From positions 310,001 to 374,000 of the forward strand of contig NZ_CANMED010000004.1 of the NCBI RefSeq assembly GCF_947496855.1: a DNA stretch of 64,000 nucleotides. The letters are read 5' to 3'. Within the stretch, counting starts at the first letter, position 1, and every line of letters begins with the position of its first letter. Shown here piece by piece: positions 1 to 9,205 of the stretch. The stretch comes from an uncultured Aquimarina sp. (GTDB lineage Bacteria > Bacteroidota > Bacteroidia > Flavobacteriales > Flavobacteriaceae). The notes under the pieces were generated by a model, which was not told the DNA's origin, did not search any database, and saw only the letters and a program-made list of their open reading frames with translations. A program made the position numbers and the translations under genes.

Positions 1-7
1 CTCTTAC

Positions 8-748
8 TTATTGTTGTTCGCTAGGCATAATATATACGTCGTTAATATTTACACGTTTTGGCTGTGAAATAGCATAATAAATCGCTTCTGCAATATCTTC
101 TGCCTCTAGAGTAGTCATCTTTTGCATGTCTGATAATTTTTCCAAAATTTCCTCATCTGTAATAGTTTCCATAAGTTCTGTGGAAACTGCTCCTGGCTCA
201 ATTGACGTCACATTGATACCATATTTAGGAGAAAGCTCTTGCCGGAGTCCTTCTGAGAACATCTTTACTGCTGCTTTCGTTGCGCAATACACAGCTCCAC
301 CCGGAAAATATTTATAAGCTGCTGTTGAAGATATGTTTATAATATGTCCGCCTTTATTTTCTATTAGCGTTGGAAGTACAGCAGCAACTCCATTAAGCAC
401 GCCTTTGATATTAACGTCTACCATTTTTTCCCATTCTTCGGTTTTCAAATTCTTCACATAAGATAATGGCATAAGCCCGGCATTATTAATAATTCCGTTA
501 ATCGTATTATATTCATTTAAGGTTTTAGAAACAATGCTGTCAAAATCTTCTTTTTTTGTAACATCGCCTGTGATCACAAGTGCATTACCACCTTTTTTCT
601 CGATCTTATCTTTTAACTCTTCTAGTTTGTCTTTTCTTCTTGCAGTCAATACAACTCTTACACCTTTTTCTGCAAGTTTCAGAGCAGTTGCTTCACCGAT
701 ACCACTTGAAGCACCTGTAATAATTAAAACACTTTTATCTAACTTCAT
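8..748 (-). CDS. Classical SDR-family NAD(P)-dependent oxidoreductase
   Basis: A 246-residue Rossmann-fold short-chain dehydrogenase, probably cytosolic; substrate unknown. The cofactor-binding motif TGASSGIG is at about residues 11-18, NNAG at 88-91, the catalytic serine at about 140, and the YxxxK pair at Tyr154/Lys158, so the active site looks complete. I start at the ATG ending at 748 (MKLDKSVLIIT), because the 14 codons available further upstream precede the first beta strand and are not family-like. The length is typical for classical SDRs. The neighbouring plus-strand gene at 936 is an atypical SDR but is divergent, so the two are not an operon. The family assignment is firm; the reaction is not predictable from sequence alone. 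Confidence 0.93.
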   Translation of the reverse strand: MKLDKSVLIITGASSGIGEATALKLAEKGVRVVLTARRKDKLEELKDKIEKKGGNALVITGDVTKKEDFDSIVSKTLNEYNTINGIINNAGLMPLSYVKNLKTEEWEKMVDVNIKGVLNGVAAVLPTLIENKGGHIINISSTAAYKYFPGGAVYCATKAAVKMFSEGLRQELSPKYGINVTSIEPGAVSTELMETITDEEILEKLSDMQKMTTLEAEDIAEAIYYAISQPKRVNINDVYIMPSEQQ

Positions 749-935
749 AATTATTTTTTTTGATAATAATTCTCTTTTTACAAAGATCATTTAATCATAA
801 AATAGTTGTTATCATAATCCCTAAAATTGTTGACTCATATCAATAACAAGTCATTCTATATGAGCTAAATATTATATGATTTGCATTAAGTTATTCGACG
901 TAAAAAAAAGAGCTTTGCGCTTAAACAAATACTTT

Positions 936-1571
936 ATGGAAAATATACTAGTAGCAGGTGCCAACGGTGCTGTAGGAAAAAAAATAGTTAATCTTTTAGA
1001 AGCATCGCAATACTTTAAACCTGTTGCAATGATTAGAAAAGAAGAGCAAAAAAAACAATTTGAAATTAGAAATATTGCTACAGTGGTTGGAGATCTGGAA
1101 GAAGATATTTCTGGTGTAACTGAAGGAATAGATAAGATTATTTTTGCAGCTGGTTCTGGAGGAAAAAAAGTTGTAGCAGTAGATCAAGAAGGAGCAAAAA
1201 AACTTATAGACTTATCAAATAAAACTAAAATCAAAAAATTTGTCATGCTTAGTTCAATGGGAGCAGACTCTCCAGAAGACGCAGACGAATTAAAAGAATA
1301 TTTAAGAGCTAAACACAATGCCGATGAATACTTAAAGCGTAGTGATTTAAACTTTGCTATTGTAAGACCTGGAAGTCTTACAGATGAACCTGGAACTGGT
1401 AAAATAATTTTAGATTCAAAACTAAAAAATTCTGGAGAGATTAGTCGAGATGATGTGGCGCAGACGCTAGTAAGATCATTACATAATGATAGCGCTAACT
1501 ATTCTGTTTTCGAAATTTTAAAGGGTGATAATTTAATCGCAACAGCGATGCACAAAGTATCTGCAAGTTAA
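936..1571 (+). CDS. Atypical SDR, NAD(P)-binding (NmrA/YwnB-like)
   Basis: A 211-residue NAD(P)-binding protein of the atypical SDR group (NAD(P)H-binding, SDR_a5-like). It has GANGAVGKK at about residues 8-16 for dinucleotide binding and a typical VRPGSLTDEPGTG segment near residue 145, and lacks the classical YxxxK. Start chosen at the ATG at 936 (MENILVAGANG); the frame stays open upstream to 876, but those 20 residues have no counterpart in this family. The gene is single, and its 3' end faces a symmetrical terminator at 1661-1688. Such proteins bind NADPH and act as reductases or redox sensors; which applies here is unknown. Confidence 0.88.
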   Translation: MENILVAGANGAVGKKIVNLLEASQYFKPVAMIRKEEQKKQFEIRNIATVVGDLEEDISGVTEGIDKIIFAAGSGGKKVVAVDQEGAKKLIDLSNKTKIKKFVMLSSMGADSPEDADELKEYLRAKHNADEYLKRSDLNFAIVRPGSLTDEPGTGKIILDSKLKNSGEISRDDVAQTLVRSLHNDSANYSVFEILKGDNLIATAMHKVSAS

Positions 1572-1660
1572 GCTTGTACAAACACCGATATTTTGAAAAT
1601 TTCCAAATTCATAAAGCCTTTTATAGTACTTCATTTTAATAAATTTGGCTTATAAAAATA

Positions 1661-1688
1661 AAACCCCGTAATGAGAATTACGGGGTTT
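1661..1688. terminator. Bidirectional intrinsic terminator
   Basis: A perfect 12-bp stem, AAACCCCGTAAT with its complement around a GAGA loop, sits between the convergent genes ending at 1571 (plus) and 1755 (minus). The A-rich and T-rich flanks let it serve both strands. Confidence 0.85.
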
Positions 1689-1754
1689 ACTTATAAAAAT
1701 TTACTTCTCGATACATATATTTAGAAATTCGTCCTTCCTTAGCATACTAAAAAA

Positions 1755-2648
1755 TTATATTTTCAACTTTAATCCACCTCGAATATAGAAGCTATTTCGA
1801 TCATTAATGGTTAACACATTTTCCTGATTATCATTACGTAAACGTATATCGTTTATAACCGTAAAACCAGCATAAGAGTATAAAACCAGATGATCTGATA
1901 GATATCTTTCATATCCTAGTCCGGTAAGTACAATTGTCATGGAAATATTATTCGCTATTTTCTCCTCTGAGGTTACGATATCTGTAAAATTTCGATTATT
2001 TTGAATATTAGCAAAAAAACCGTCTAATGTAACAAAGCTCTGCAAAGCATTTTTCTTTTTAAAGCGATACTTGATATTAGATTTAGGGACTCCTAACACA
2101 AATGACCAATTAGGACGAAACTCTCTATAGTAATTTATAAAAGGTAATGGAAAAGGTCTCCCCGCGGTTGTTGAATAACGCATCCCCAAAATAAGGCGCC
2201 AAGGTTTTGAGACAGCCTCTTTTGTTTTATCCTTTACGAAAAAAACTGAACCTGTAAATAAAATATCTTCCGCACCTATCCCCTCTCCCTCAAAATCAGA
2301 GGCTACTATAGCTCCCACCTGTGCTGCAAAGCGCCAGTTATTTTTTAACAAAAAAGTATATGTCAAGCTACCTTCAAATGAACTGAAACGTTCTAAATCA
2401 TTTGTATCAAAAGCAGTTTCATCTCGATATATAAAATTCACGTTTCGGTATTCGATACCTGGTACCAAATAGCTTCCTTTATTATTCAATTTTATTGGAT
2501 ATTTAGCAAATACTCTGAGCCTCCGAAAAGAGTTGTCGCTATCTTTTTGTGGAAAAAAAGTATACTCTACTCGCGCAAGATCCGAAACTTGAGATTGAAC
2601 AGATACTGTAATAACTAATAATATAAAAAGTAGTATATGTTTAATCAT
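1755..2648 (-). CDS. DUF6268-like outer-membrane beta-barrel protein
   Basis: A 297-residue exported protein with a signal peptide of about 19 residues (hydrophobic run ending VSVQSQ) followed by alternating amphipathic strands and a C-terminal RGGLKLKI strand, as expected of an outer-membrane barrel. The overall pattern resembles the DUF6268 family of Bacteroidota; no function is known for it. It lies 8 bases downstream of the large phosphoesterase-barrel gene and is the last gene before the terminator at 1661-1688, so it is probably cotranscribed with genes 2657-9153. The DUF number is from memory of the family; barrel and export are visible. Confidence 0.75.
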   Translation of the reverse strand: MIKHILLFILLVITVSVQSQVSDLARVEYTFFPQKDSDNSFRRLRVFAKYPIKLNNKGSYLVPGIEYRNVNFIYRDETAFDTNDLERFSSFEGSLTYTFLLKNNWRFAAQVGAIVASDFEGEGIGAEDILFTGSVFFVKDKTKEAVSKPWRLILGMRYSTTAGRPFPLPFINYYREFRPNWSFVLGVPKSNIKYRFKKKNALQSFVTLDGFFANIQNNRNFTDIVTSEEKIANNISMTIVLTGLGYERYLSDHLVLYSYAGFTVINDIRLRNDNQENVLTINDRNSFYIRGGLKLKI

Positions 2649-2656
2649 AAGATATT

Positions 2657-5600
2657 TTAAAATTTAAATGCAAAAGAAAATGAAAATCTAGCTCCGTCTT
2701 CTCCAGTAAATAGATTAAAAGTTCCACTCATAGCATTAGCACTATTTATCCAAAAACCACATCCATAATCACTATGCCATTTATCAGAAGTATCATTATC
2801 AGCAATCCAAACTCGACCTGTATCGCCTCCAACAAATATTCCAATTTGCAATGGTAGCACTCGAGTTTTAAATTGATTAAAACTATATCGAATATCTGCA
2901 CTACCAGCTAGAGAAGATTGTCCGGTAAAACGTTCCGTTCGGTAACCTCTTAACAAGTTCTCATCACCCAATTGTGCGGCTTGATAAAATTCATAATTTT
3001 CTCCGATATTAAACTGCCCTTGAGCAGCAGTTTTGAGAACCAACTTACGATTCCGAGTTAGCGCGTTATAAAATCCAAGATATGGTTTGATGTACCCAAA
3101 AGTTCTATCAACATCTTTTACGTTCATTCTTCCACCTACATTAACTTCAAATTTCATACCTCTGGTAGGATTTACAACCACATCATAACTTTCATATCTA
3201 TAGGTTCCGTCTAATCCAGCGAACCATTTTCGCTCAAAAGCTTCTGGATTTTGTAAACCTGCTTCCTGAGTGATAAAACGATCTGGAGTATCATCTACCT
3301 CGATACCTTCTATAGAACCTTTATACTCAAAGTAACTACCTAAACGTCCGTTTTTTACAGCTCCTAGAGATACTCCATAAGTACTTAATTTCACTCGATT
3401 AAAATCAAAATCTAACTCGTCTTGATTATTTTCTGTCTCGTTTCCAAAGCCAAAGAAGTTTATTGCAAAACTAGGACTAGTATATTTAAGACCGATTAAC
3501 AAATTGTAATCTCCTAAAATTCCTGCAAATTCGCCACGATATCCAAGGTCAAAACCTTGTGTAGCAAAATAATATCCTCCAGAAAAACTATGACTACTGG
3601 AAAAAGGATTTCTATGGAATCCATTAATTGTATACACCGCCATTGGACCTATACGCACACCGTCATCTGGATTAAAACCAATGACTGGTAATACAGAAGA
3701 AGTAGTTAGCACACCTTCATTCTTATCAAAATTATTAATTTGATAATTATCTGTAAATCTAATTTTTGCTCCACCTTTTTTCTCTATAGTATTAGGCTTA
3801 CTCTTATGATCATACACAGCAATTTTACGACCTTTTTTAAATCGATAAATGTCGTTATTCTGCCCTCCAATAATATTGATTTTTATAGGATTATCTGCTT
3901 TTCCACTTGATTCAAAAACATCATCATCATCTAGCCCATAAATCCAAATTTCTTTTGTTTCTTTCTTATCAAATGTTTTATCACTTACAATTTTCCCTTT
4001 TAGACCATCCTTAATTCTGGAGACTGTTACTCTAGTTTTACCTTTCTTCATCCGATGAATCTCTATAAGATCATCTTTATCCGTACCCATTACAATAGCT
4101 AGACTAGTAAGATAATCATAGTATCGATCTGCGATGTCAACGATATTTTGTCTTCTTCCTTTTAGGTTCTTCTTAATATTATCTAAGTCCTCTCCTTTTG
4201 CTTCAGCAGGAATATTCAGAAAAGCACTTTCTATAGCTGTATCCGTAAGATTTTGTCGTATGTATTTTGCTTGCTTTAGCCATTCAGCTCTTCCACTGTT
4301 TCTAATCAAGGTACGATCTAATCTAGTAGCAGAAGAATTAATCCACTTTACATCTTTTAATTCCTCATCATAAACCTGAAACTGATTTGCAAATCCCATT
4401 AGTCCTCTTAAAGTTCCTAAAAATCCGCCATCAAAATTAGAAAAAGCCTGATCTCGATCTCGCGGTATCGGTTTAAAAACATGATCTCCATTTTTCATTT
4501 CATATTCTGCCCATCGCCACTGATCTTGATGACGATCCCAATCACCAATCAACATATCAAAAATTCTAGCTCTTATATAAGATGATTCATCGATTCTATA
4601 TTTTTCGTCTCTTCGTAGCCTTTCGTATACATCCGAAGTACTTTCTATATCATCAGGTTTTCCGAAAGAAGCTAAATCTTTATGATTCTCTTCTGGTCGT
4701 TCCTCAATCATATACAATTCATCTCCATAATCAGCATTGTATTTTCCTAAAGCATTTTGTTTGGGAACATAATATAGCTTGGGGTTTGTATGAAAAACTC
4801 CAATAGCTTCAGATAATTCGGGAATTATTGTGAAAATATATGGATGTCCAGCTGTATAAAAATCCAGCAGAATATCTTCGGAAATAGTATTCTCTAAAGA
4901 TTCTTCGATATAGTTATTCTGAAAAACAGTAGACTGTAAAAATTTTATACCACTCTTTTTTAAAGCACGCATGTTATATTCTTTACCGCTTTTTGTTTTT
5001 AGTCGCAATGATCTGGTTTGATGCCCTCCCCCTTTACGCACGACTTCTAACCCTCCATATAACGTATCCAAAATAGCAACTTTAGTTTGGATTTTAGTAC
5101 CATATAAATCCCTATAATGATCCCCCCAAATGCTTTCATAAAACTCAGTTCGATCAGTACCTTCTTTTTCATAAATCGAAGCAGCAATAGTTGGTTGGTT
5201 TATTTCAGCAATAGTAGAAAGATCATACATTGGGGTTTTTTCATAAATTTCTTTCTTGAAAAGCAATTCTGGCTTATTATTTTTACTACTAAAAAACGAA
5301 GCCCACACAGCTCCATCTTTATAAACATCTAACTTTACAAAACCTTGTCCTCCATAGGCAAAAAGCCCGTCATTACTTAAGGTAGCATATGAATTTTTAG
5401 CCCCAGCTCCAGAGACTATCTGTTTGATTCCGTTATGTTCTATGTACTGCAAAGAATGTTCGTGACCCGAAGCAAAAATGATACGTTCTGATCCTTTGGC
5501 CAATGTTTCTAGTCGTTGCACTAAAGATTTATATTGCTTGTTTTGATTATCCTGAGTTGATATTGCTCCTGCTGTACGGATTTGCATAGCCAATGACCCC

Positions 5601-6367
5601 AAAATAGGTACTGGCACTTTTTTTTGTGATGGATACAAGTGTTTAACAGGTGCGTATTTACCTCCGTGAACGCCATTAGTATATAAAGGATGGTGTAAAG
5701 CAAAAAGAATTGTTTTGTCTTGATTTTTTTTGAATTCACTTTCTACCTCGAGAAACATCGCTTCTCTGGTTTTAATTTCTGGACAGTTATCATTAATCGT
5801 TGGATGTTTATCCCAATCTTCAAGATACCACTGCGAGTCTAGAATAATTAATTGAATATTATCTGTGATTTCTATACTTTCTAGTGCACAACCTTTTGAT
5901 GGCCTAAATACTTTTTTGTCTTTTAACTTCTTCTCAAAGTATTTTTCCTCGCGTTCTAATCCCTTTAAACCTTCATTGTACCAATCGTGATTACCCGGAA
6001 TAAAATACACTTGCCCATCGAAATTTTTGACAGCATCTATTTGAGTATTTAAACGATGTTCTGCTATTTCTCTATCTTTTTTATCCTTTTTTGGCATCCC
6101 ATCAGGGTAAATATTATCTCCAAGAAAGATGGTATAGTTTCCTTTTTGTTTATGATTCTCTAAATATTTTTCTAAAGCCAATAGAGCAGTTGTACTTTGA
6201 TCTGGTTTTGCATATCCTGCGTCTCCAATCAAATAAAAAGTTTTTTCGATTTCTTTTTCTTGAAGTATAACCGTATCATCAAAAGCTTCTCTATATTTTG
6301 GTTCATAAAGTGCACAGCTAGACGCTAAAAAAGCAAGTATAGTAAGTGTTATATATTTATAATTCAT
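2657..6367 (-). CDS. Lipoprotein metallophosphoesterase fused to an outer-membrane D15/BamA-type barrel
   Basis: A 1236-residue two-part protein. The signal ends in a lipobox LASSC (Cys18), so the N-terminus is probably lipidated. Residues about 45-330 form a calcineurin-like phosphoesterase with GDAG (48-51), GDN (83-85), GNHDW (125-129), a later ALHHP and SGHEHS, i.e. the expected dinuclear metal ligands. A long middle region (about 400-850) has no domain I recognise with confidence. The last roughly 380 residues look like a D15/surface-antigen beta barrel and end in aromatic FKF, as OM barrels do. It follows GH3 by 24 bases and precedes a second barrel by 8 bases. Inference: a phosphatase held at the outer membrane; which side and which substrate are unknown. 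Confidence 0.85.
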   Translation of the reverse strand: MNYKYITLTILAFLASSCALYEPKYREAFDDTVILQEKEIEKTFYLIGDAGYAKPDQSTTALLALEKYLENHKQKGNYTIFLGDNIYPDGMPKKDKKDREIAEHRLNTQIDAVKNFDGQVYFIPGNHDWYNEGLKGLEREEKYFEKKLKDKKVFRPSKGCALESIEITDNIQLIILDSQWYLEDWDKHPTINDNCPEIKTREAMFLEVESEFKKNQDKTILFALHHPLYTNGVHGGKYAPVKHLYPSQKKVPVPILGSLAMQIRTAGAISTQDNQNKQYKSLVQRLETLAKGSERIIFASGHEHSLQYIEHNGIKQIVSGAGAKNSYATLSNDGLFAYGGQGFVKLDVYKDGAVWASFFSSKNNKPELLFKKEIYEKTPMYDLSTIAEINQPTIAASIYEKEGTDRTEFYESIWGDHYRDLYGTKIQTKVAILDTLYGGLEVVRKGGGHQTRSLRLKTKSGKEYNMRALKKSGIKFLQSTVFQNNYIEESLENTISEDILLDFYTAGHPYIFTIIPELSEAIGVFHTNPKLYYVPKQNALGKYNADYGDELYMIEERPEENHKDLASFGKPDDIESTSDVYERLRRDEKYRIDESSYIRARIFDMLIGDWDRHQDQWRWAEYEMKNGDHVFKPIPRDRDQAFSNFDGGFLGTLRGLMGFANQFQVYDEELKDVKWINSSATRLDRTLIRNSGRAEWLKQAKYIRQNLTDTAIESAFLNIPAEAKGEDLDNIKKNLKGRRQNIVDIADRYYDYLTSLAIVMGTDKDDLIEIHRMKKGKTRVTVSRIKDGLKGKIVSDKTFDKKETKEIWIYGLDDDDVFESSGKADNPIKINIIGGQNNDIYRFKKGRKIAVYDHKSKPNTIEKKGGAKIRFTDNYQINNFDKNEGVLTTSSVLPVIGFNPDDGVRIGPMAVYTINGFHRNPFSSSHSFSGGYYFATQGFDLGYRGEFAGILGDYNLLIGLKYTSPSFAINFFGFGNETENNQDELDFDFNRVKLSTYGVSLGAVKNGRLGSYFEYKGSIEGIEVDDTPDRFITQEAGLQNPEAFERKWFAGLDGTYRYESYDVVVNPTRGMKFEVNVGGRMNVKDVDRTFGYIKPYLGFYNALTRNRKLVLKTAAQGQFNIGENYEFYQAAQLGDENLLRGYRTERFTGQSSLAGSADIRYSFNQFKTRVLPLQIGIFVGGDTGRVWIADNDTSDKWHSDYGCGFWINSANAMSGTFNLFTGEDGARFSFSFAFKF

Positions 6368-6391
6368 AATAATTTATAGTTCTTTGTAGTT

Positions 6392-7915
6392 TTAAACAGT
6401 CTTAGATATAAACGCTTCCCATTCTGCAAACTTTTCTTCAGACATAACACGTTCCATTTTTACCTGTCCTCCCTTTTTCTTTTGTGTCCCACTCCATTCT
6501 GAAAATATGGACATCGGCACTGTGGTCACTTTTACTCCCTTTAAAGCCTTGCTTCGGGCGACTTTATAATTCTTGTTAGCTTTTTTAAGTACCTCATCTA
6601 GTTTTTCTGCCAAAACAGTATTTTCTACAGAAGTTTCGGTTCCCAAATACCAATGATGATAGAATTCGTCATTAATACGTGTAGCTGCCAGTGTAAACTC
6701 AGGAATCTCAATATCAAATCTCTCTTCTATTTCGCGCAGAGCCACATTCATTTTATTTACCGATAATTGTGAGCCAACAACATTTAGAAAAAACTTGGTC
6801 CGTCCAGTAATTCTAATCTCGGCTCTTGCTACATCGATAAATTCTATCGTGTCACCAATTATATAACGCCATGCACCAGAAACGGTACTCATCAATAACA
6901 CATAATCCTGATCGGTTTCTACTTCTGCTAATGTGATTGAAGGTGCATCTTGTTTTAAAGAACCATCTTGGTTGATATACTCTGGTTGAAAAGGAACGAA
7001 TTCGAAATAAATACCGTTATCTGTAATCAACTTCATTGCATCGGTTTCAGGACGTTCCTGATAGGCTATAAATCCTTCAGAGGCGAGATATGTATCAATT
7101 ATGGTAATGGAATGTTTTAATAAATTATTAAAACTTTTCTCGTAAGGTGCAAAAGCTACCCCTCCAGAGGTATAAACTTGTAAGTTTGGCCATATATCAT
7201 GTATGGTTTCAGCATTGTGATACTCAATAACTTTCTGAAGCATTAACTCCATCCAAGATGGGATACCACTTAATGCTCCTATGTCCCAATCTTTTGCTTT
7301 TTCTGCAATACGCTGAACACGTTTGTCCCAATCATCAATTTTTGCAATATCACGACCGGGTTTATAAAACCCCTCAAACCAAAAAGGAATATTACTAGCA
7401 CTAATACCACTAATTTCTCCTTCTAGATGCCCATCTTTTTCTTGTAAATCGGTAGAACTACCCAACATCATGATTTCTTTTTCAAAGAATTCTGCAGGTA
7501 AATCGAAATTAGATAGCGCTTCAACTTGTTTAATTCCAGCATTGCGAATAGCTTCAATCATGTCATTTGTAACTGGAATGCGCTTACTTTTTTTTCCAGT
7601 AGTTCCAGAACTCAATGCAAAATAATCCGGATTACCTGGCCAGGTTACATCCTCTTCTCCATCAATCACTTTAGACCACCACTCTTTATGTAACTTATGG
7701 TAGTCAAAATAGGGTACTTTATTAGTATATGCTTTTTGTATATTATCTGATTCGAGAATTTCATTAAACTTATAAGCTTTGCCAAATTCGGTATCAGAAG
7801 CTTTTTTTAGTAACATCTCCAGTATTTTTTGTTGCGCCTCTATATGATTGGTTTCTGAAGTCAATGCCCCTTTCAATTCAATCGCACCTTTTATTAATGA
7901 TCCTATAATTGCCAT
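6392..7915 (-). CDS. GH3 (auxin-responsive) family adenylate-forming protein
   Basis: A 507-residue member of the GH3 superfamily, the ANL-like acyl-adenylating amidosynthetases known from plants (JAR1, GH3) and also found in many bacteria. The ATP/AMP-binding loop LSSGTTGKK is at about residues 101-109, with a second nucleotide-interacting stretch around YTSGGVAFAPY and the TLASEGF/YIIGDT segments typical of the fold. Full length for bacterial GH3. It starts 2 bases after the end of the HD-PycTM gene and so is translationally close-coupled. Bacterial GH3 substrates are largely unassigned; an acyl-amino-acid conjugating role is only inference. Confidence 0.88.
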   Translation of the reverse strand: MAIIGSLIKGAIELKGALTSETNHIEAQQKILEMLLKKASDTEFGKAYKFNEILESDNIQKAYTNKVPYFDYHKLHKEWWSKVIDGEEDVTWPGNPDYFALSSGTTGKKSKRIPVTNDMIEAIRNAGIKQVEALSNFDLPAEFFEKEIMMLGSSTDLQEKDGHLEGEISGISASNIPFWFEGFYKPGRDIAKIDDWDKRVQRIAEKAKDWDIGALSGIPSWMELMLQKVIEYHNAETIHDIWPNLQVYTSGGVAFAPYEKSFNNLLKHSITIIDTYLASEGFIAYQERPETDAMKLITDNGIYFEFVPFQPEYINQDGSLKQDAPSITLAEVETDQDYVLLMSTVSGAWRYIIGDTIEFIDVARAEIRITGRTKFFLNVVGSQLSVNKMNVALREIEERFDIEIPEFTLAATRINDEFYHHWYLGTETSVENTVLAEKLDEVLKKANKNYKVARSKALKGVKVTTVPMSIFSEWSGTQKKKGGQVKMERVMSEEKFAEWEAFISKTV

Positions 7916-7917
7916 GT

Positions 7918-9153
7918 CTATTCTGTTATTTTTTCTAAAATTTCTGGATTACCTGCTTGTTCTACTAAATCAATTCCTGCAAAAGCGACAATAAACGCTA
8001 CCACCGATAATATAATCCCTATGGTAAATACTATGTATGTTATTTTAAGTAAAGTGTATTTCTTTTTAAGTACCAACCCTAATAAATAAAGATCTTTCGT
8101 TAGCATTTTATATACATAAGATTTATCATTAATAATTTCATCTATTGCCCATTGATATCTATCGTAAGACATTTTGTAGAAATTCCCAAAGAATAATAAA
8201 TTCACTTTTCTATTCATGACTTGCTCCTTGGTAAACTCTCCTCCAGTGACTTTTGGTTGTGTAGACATTATAGACAAAATAATAGATGCCACACTAAAGA
8301 GCACTAAAACCAAACTAGGAATCATTAAATGACGATTGCTTGCTGCATCAAGCTTAGGGATTAGATTTGCTAGTGCTAGTGAAATAATAATTGCATTTAC
8401 AGAAAGTAGAATATTGGCTTTGGTATCTGCTATATCACTAAGTTTAATATGATTCCTTAACGTAACCCTAAATAGGGTTTGAATACTTCTCTCCGGGCTT
8501 TCTTCTTTGTATTTCGCCTTAAGTTTTGCCTTGACAACTTCTTTTTTATGCTTTTTTTTATTTTTCTTCTGCTTTTTAAGAAGACTTAATAAGTTTTTAT
8601 TTTTTTCTGGCTCCCAATTCTCAACTGCATATCGAGTATAATATTTGTGTTGCCTAGAAAACAGTTTTACATTTTCTGCTCTCCATTCTTTTCCAGACAA
8701 TTCTGAAATACCTTGAAGTATTAGCTCCTGATGTAGAAGTTCACTGACTTCTACAAAATAATCTTTAGCCAAGTGGGAACTGTCTGCATCTTTGATAATT
8801 TCTTCAAGAATAGTATTTGGTTTTTTCCCAAACTCTGTTGCCAGAATACAATTTTGTATTGTCGTTATTGTTTTATCACTTATTTGATGTTCTGATAAAA
8901 ATTGAGTCGCAATTCTTACACTTTCTTTTTCGTGATTTTCTTTTCCATTTATATATCCTGCATCGTGAAACCAAGCCGCTATCTGAATTGCTTCTGAATC
9001 TTCATTACTTATATCAGTTTTTTCAATAATCTCTTGTACACTTTCTACAACTCTTTGCGTATGTAGGAAATTATGATATAAATACGTTTTGGGTAATTTT
9101 TCCTTAAAGAGTTCAAATATGTAGTTTTCCGCTTTTTCCAGTATAGCTTCCAT
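7918..9153 (-). CDS. HD-domain phosphohydrolase fused to PycTM (Pycsar effector-type) membrane domain
   Basis: A 411-residue protein with an N-terminal HD domain (His31, HD at 63-64, His74, Asp122/124), a strongly basic Lys-rich linker at about 190-215, and a C-terminal membrane part with helices near 248-264, 278-297 and 371-392. The segment around 240-262 (ADTKANILL and the following helix) is characteristic of the PycTM/DUF5706 domain known from Pycsar defence effectors. HD proteins usually hydrolyse nucleotide or phosphoester substrates. No pyrimidine cyclase lies nearby, so the canonical Pycsar pair is not complete here. The gene is followed by GH3 after 2 bases. A general membrane-linked nucleotide hydrolase is an alternative to a defence role. 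Confidence 0.85.
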   Translation of the reverse strand: MEAILEKAENYIFELFKEKLPKTYLYHNFLHTQRVVESVQEIIEKTDISNEDSEAIQIAAWFHDAGYINGKENHEKESVRIATQFLSEHQISDKTITTIQNCILATEFGKKPNTILEEIIKDADSSHLAKDYFVEVSELLHQELILQGISELSGKEWRAENVKLFSRQHKYYTRYAVENWEPEKNKNLLSLLKKQKKNKKKHKKEVVKAKLKAKYKEESPERSIQTLFRVTLRNHIKLSDIADTKANILLSVNAIIISLALANLIPKLDAASNRHLMIPSLVLVLFSVASIILSIMSTQPKVTGGEFTKEQVMNRKVNLLFFGNFYKMSYDRYQWAIDEIINDKSYVYKMLTKDLYLLGLVLKKKYTLLKITYIVFTIGIILSVVAFIVAFAGIDLVEQAGNPEILEKITE

Positions 9154-9205
9154 TTGTATTCTTTTTAATTAAAAAATTGTTAGTCGAGTATATTAAGAAT
9201 TTAAG

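Noticed and set aside
7918..9153. Complete Pycsar defence system
   Set aside because: Only the PycTM-type domain is present; there is no cyclase gene and the neighbours look metabolic, so calling a defence island is not justified.
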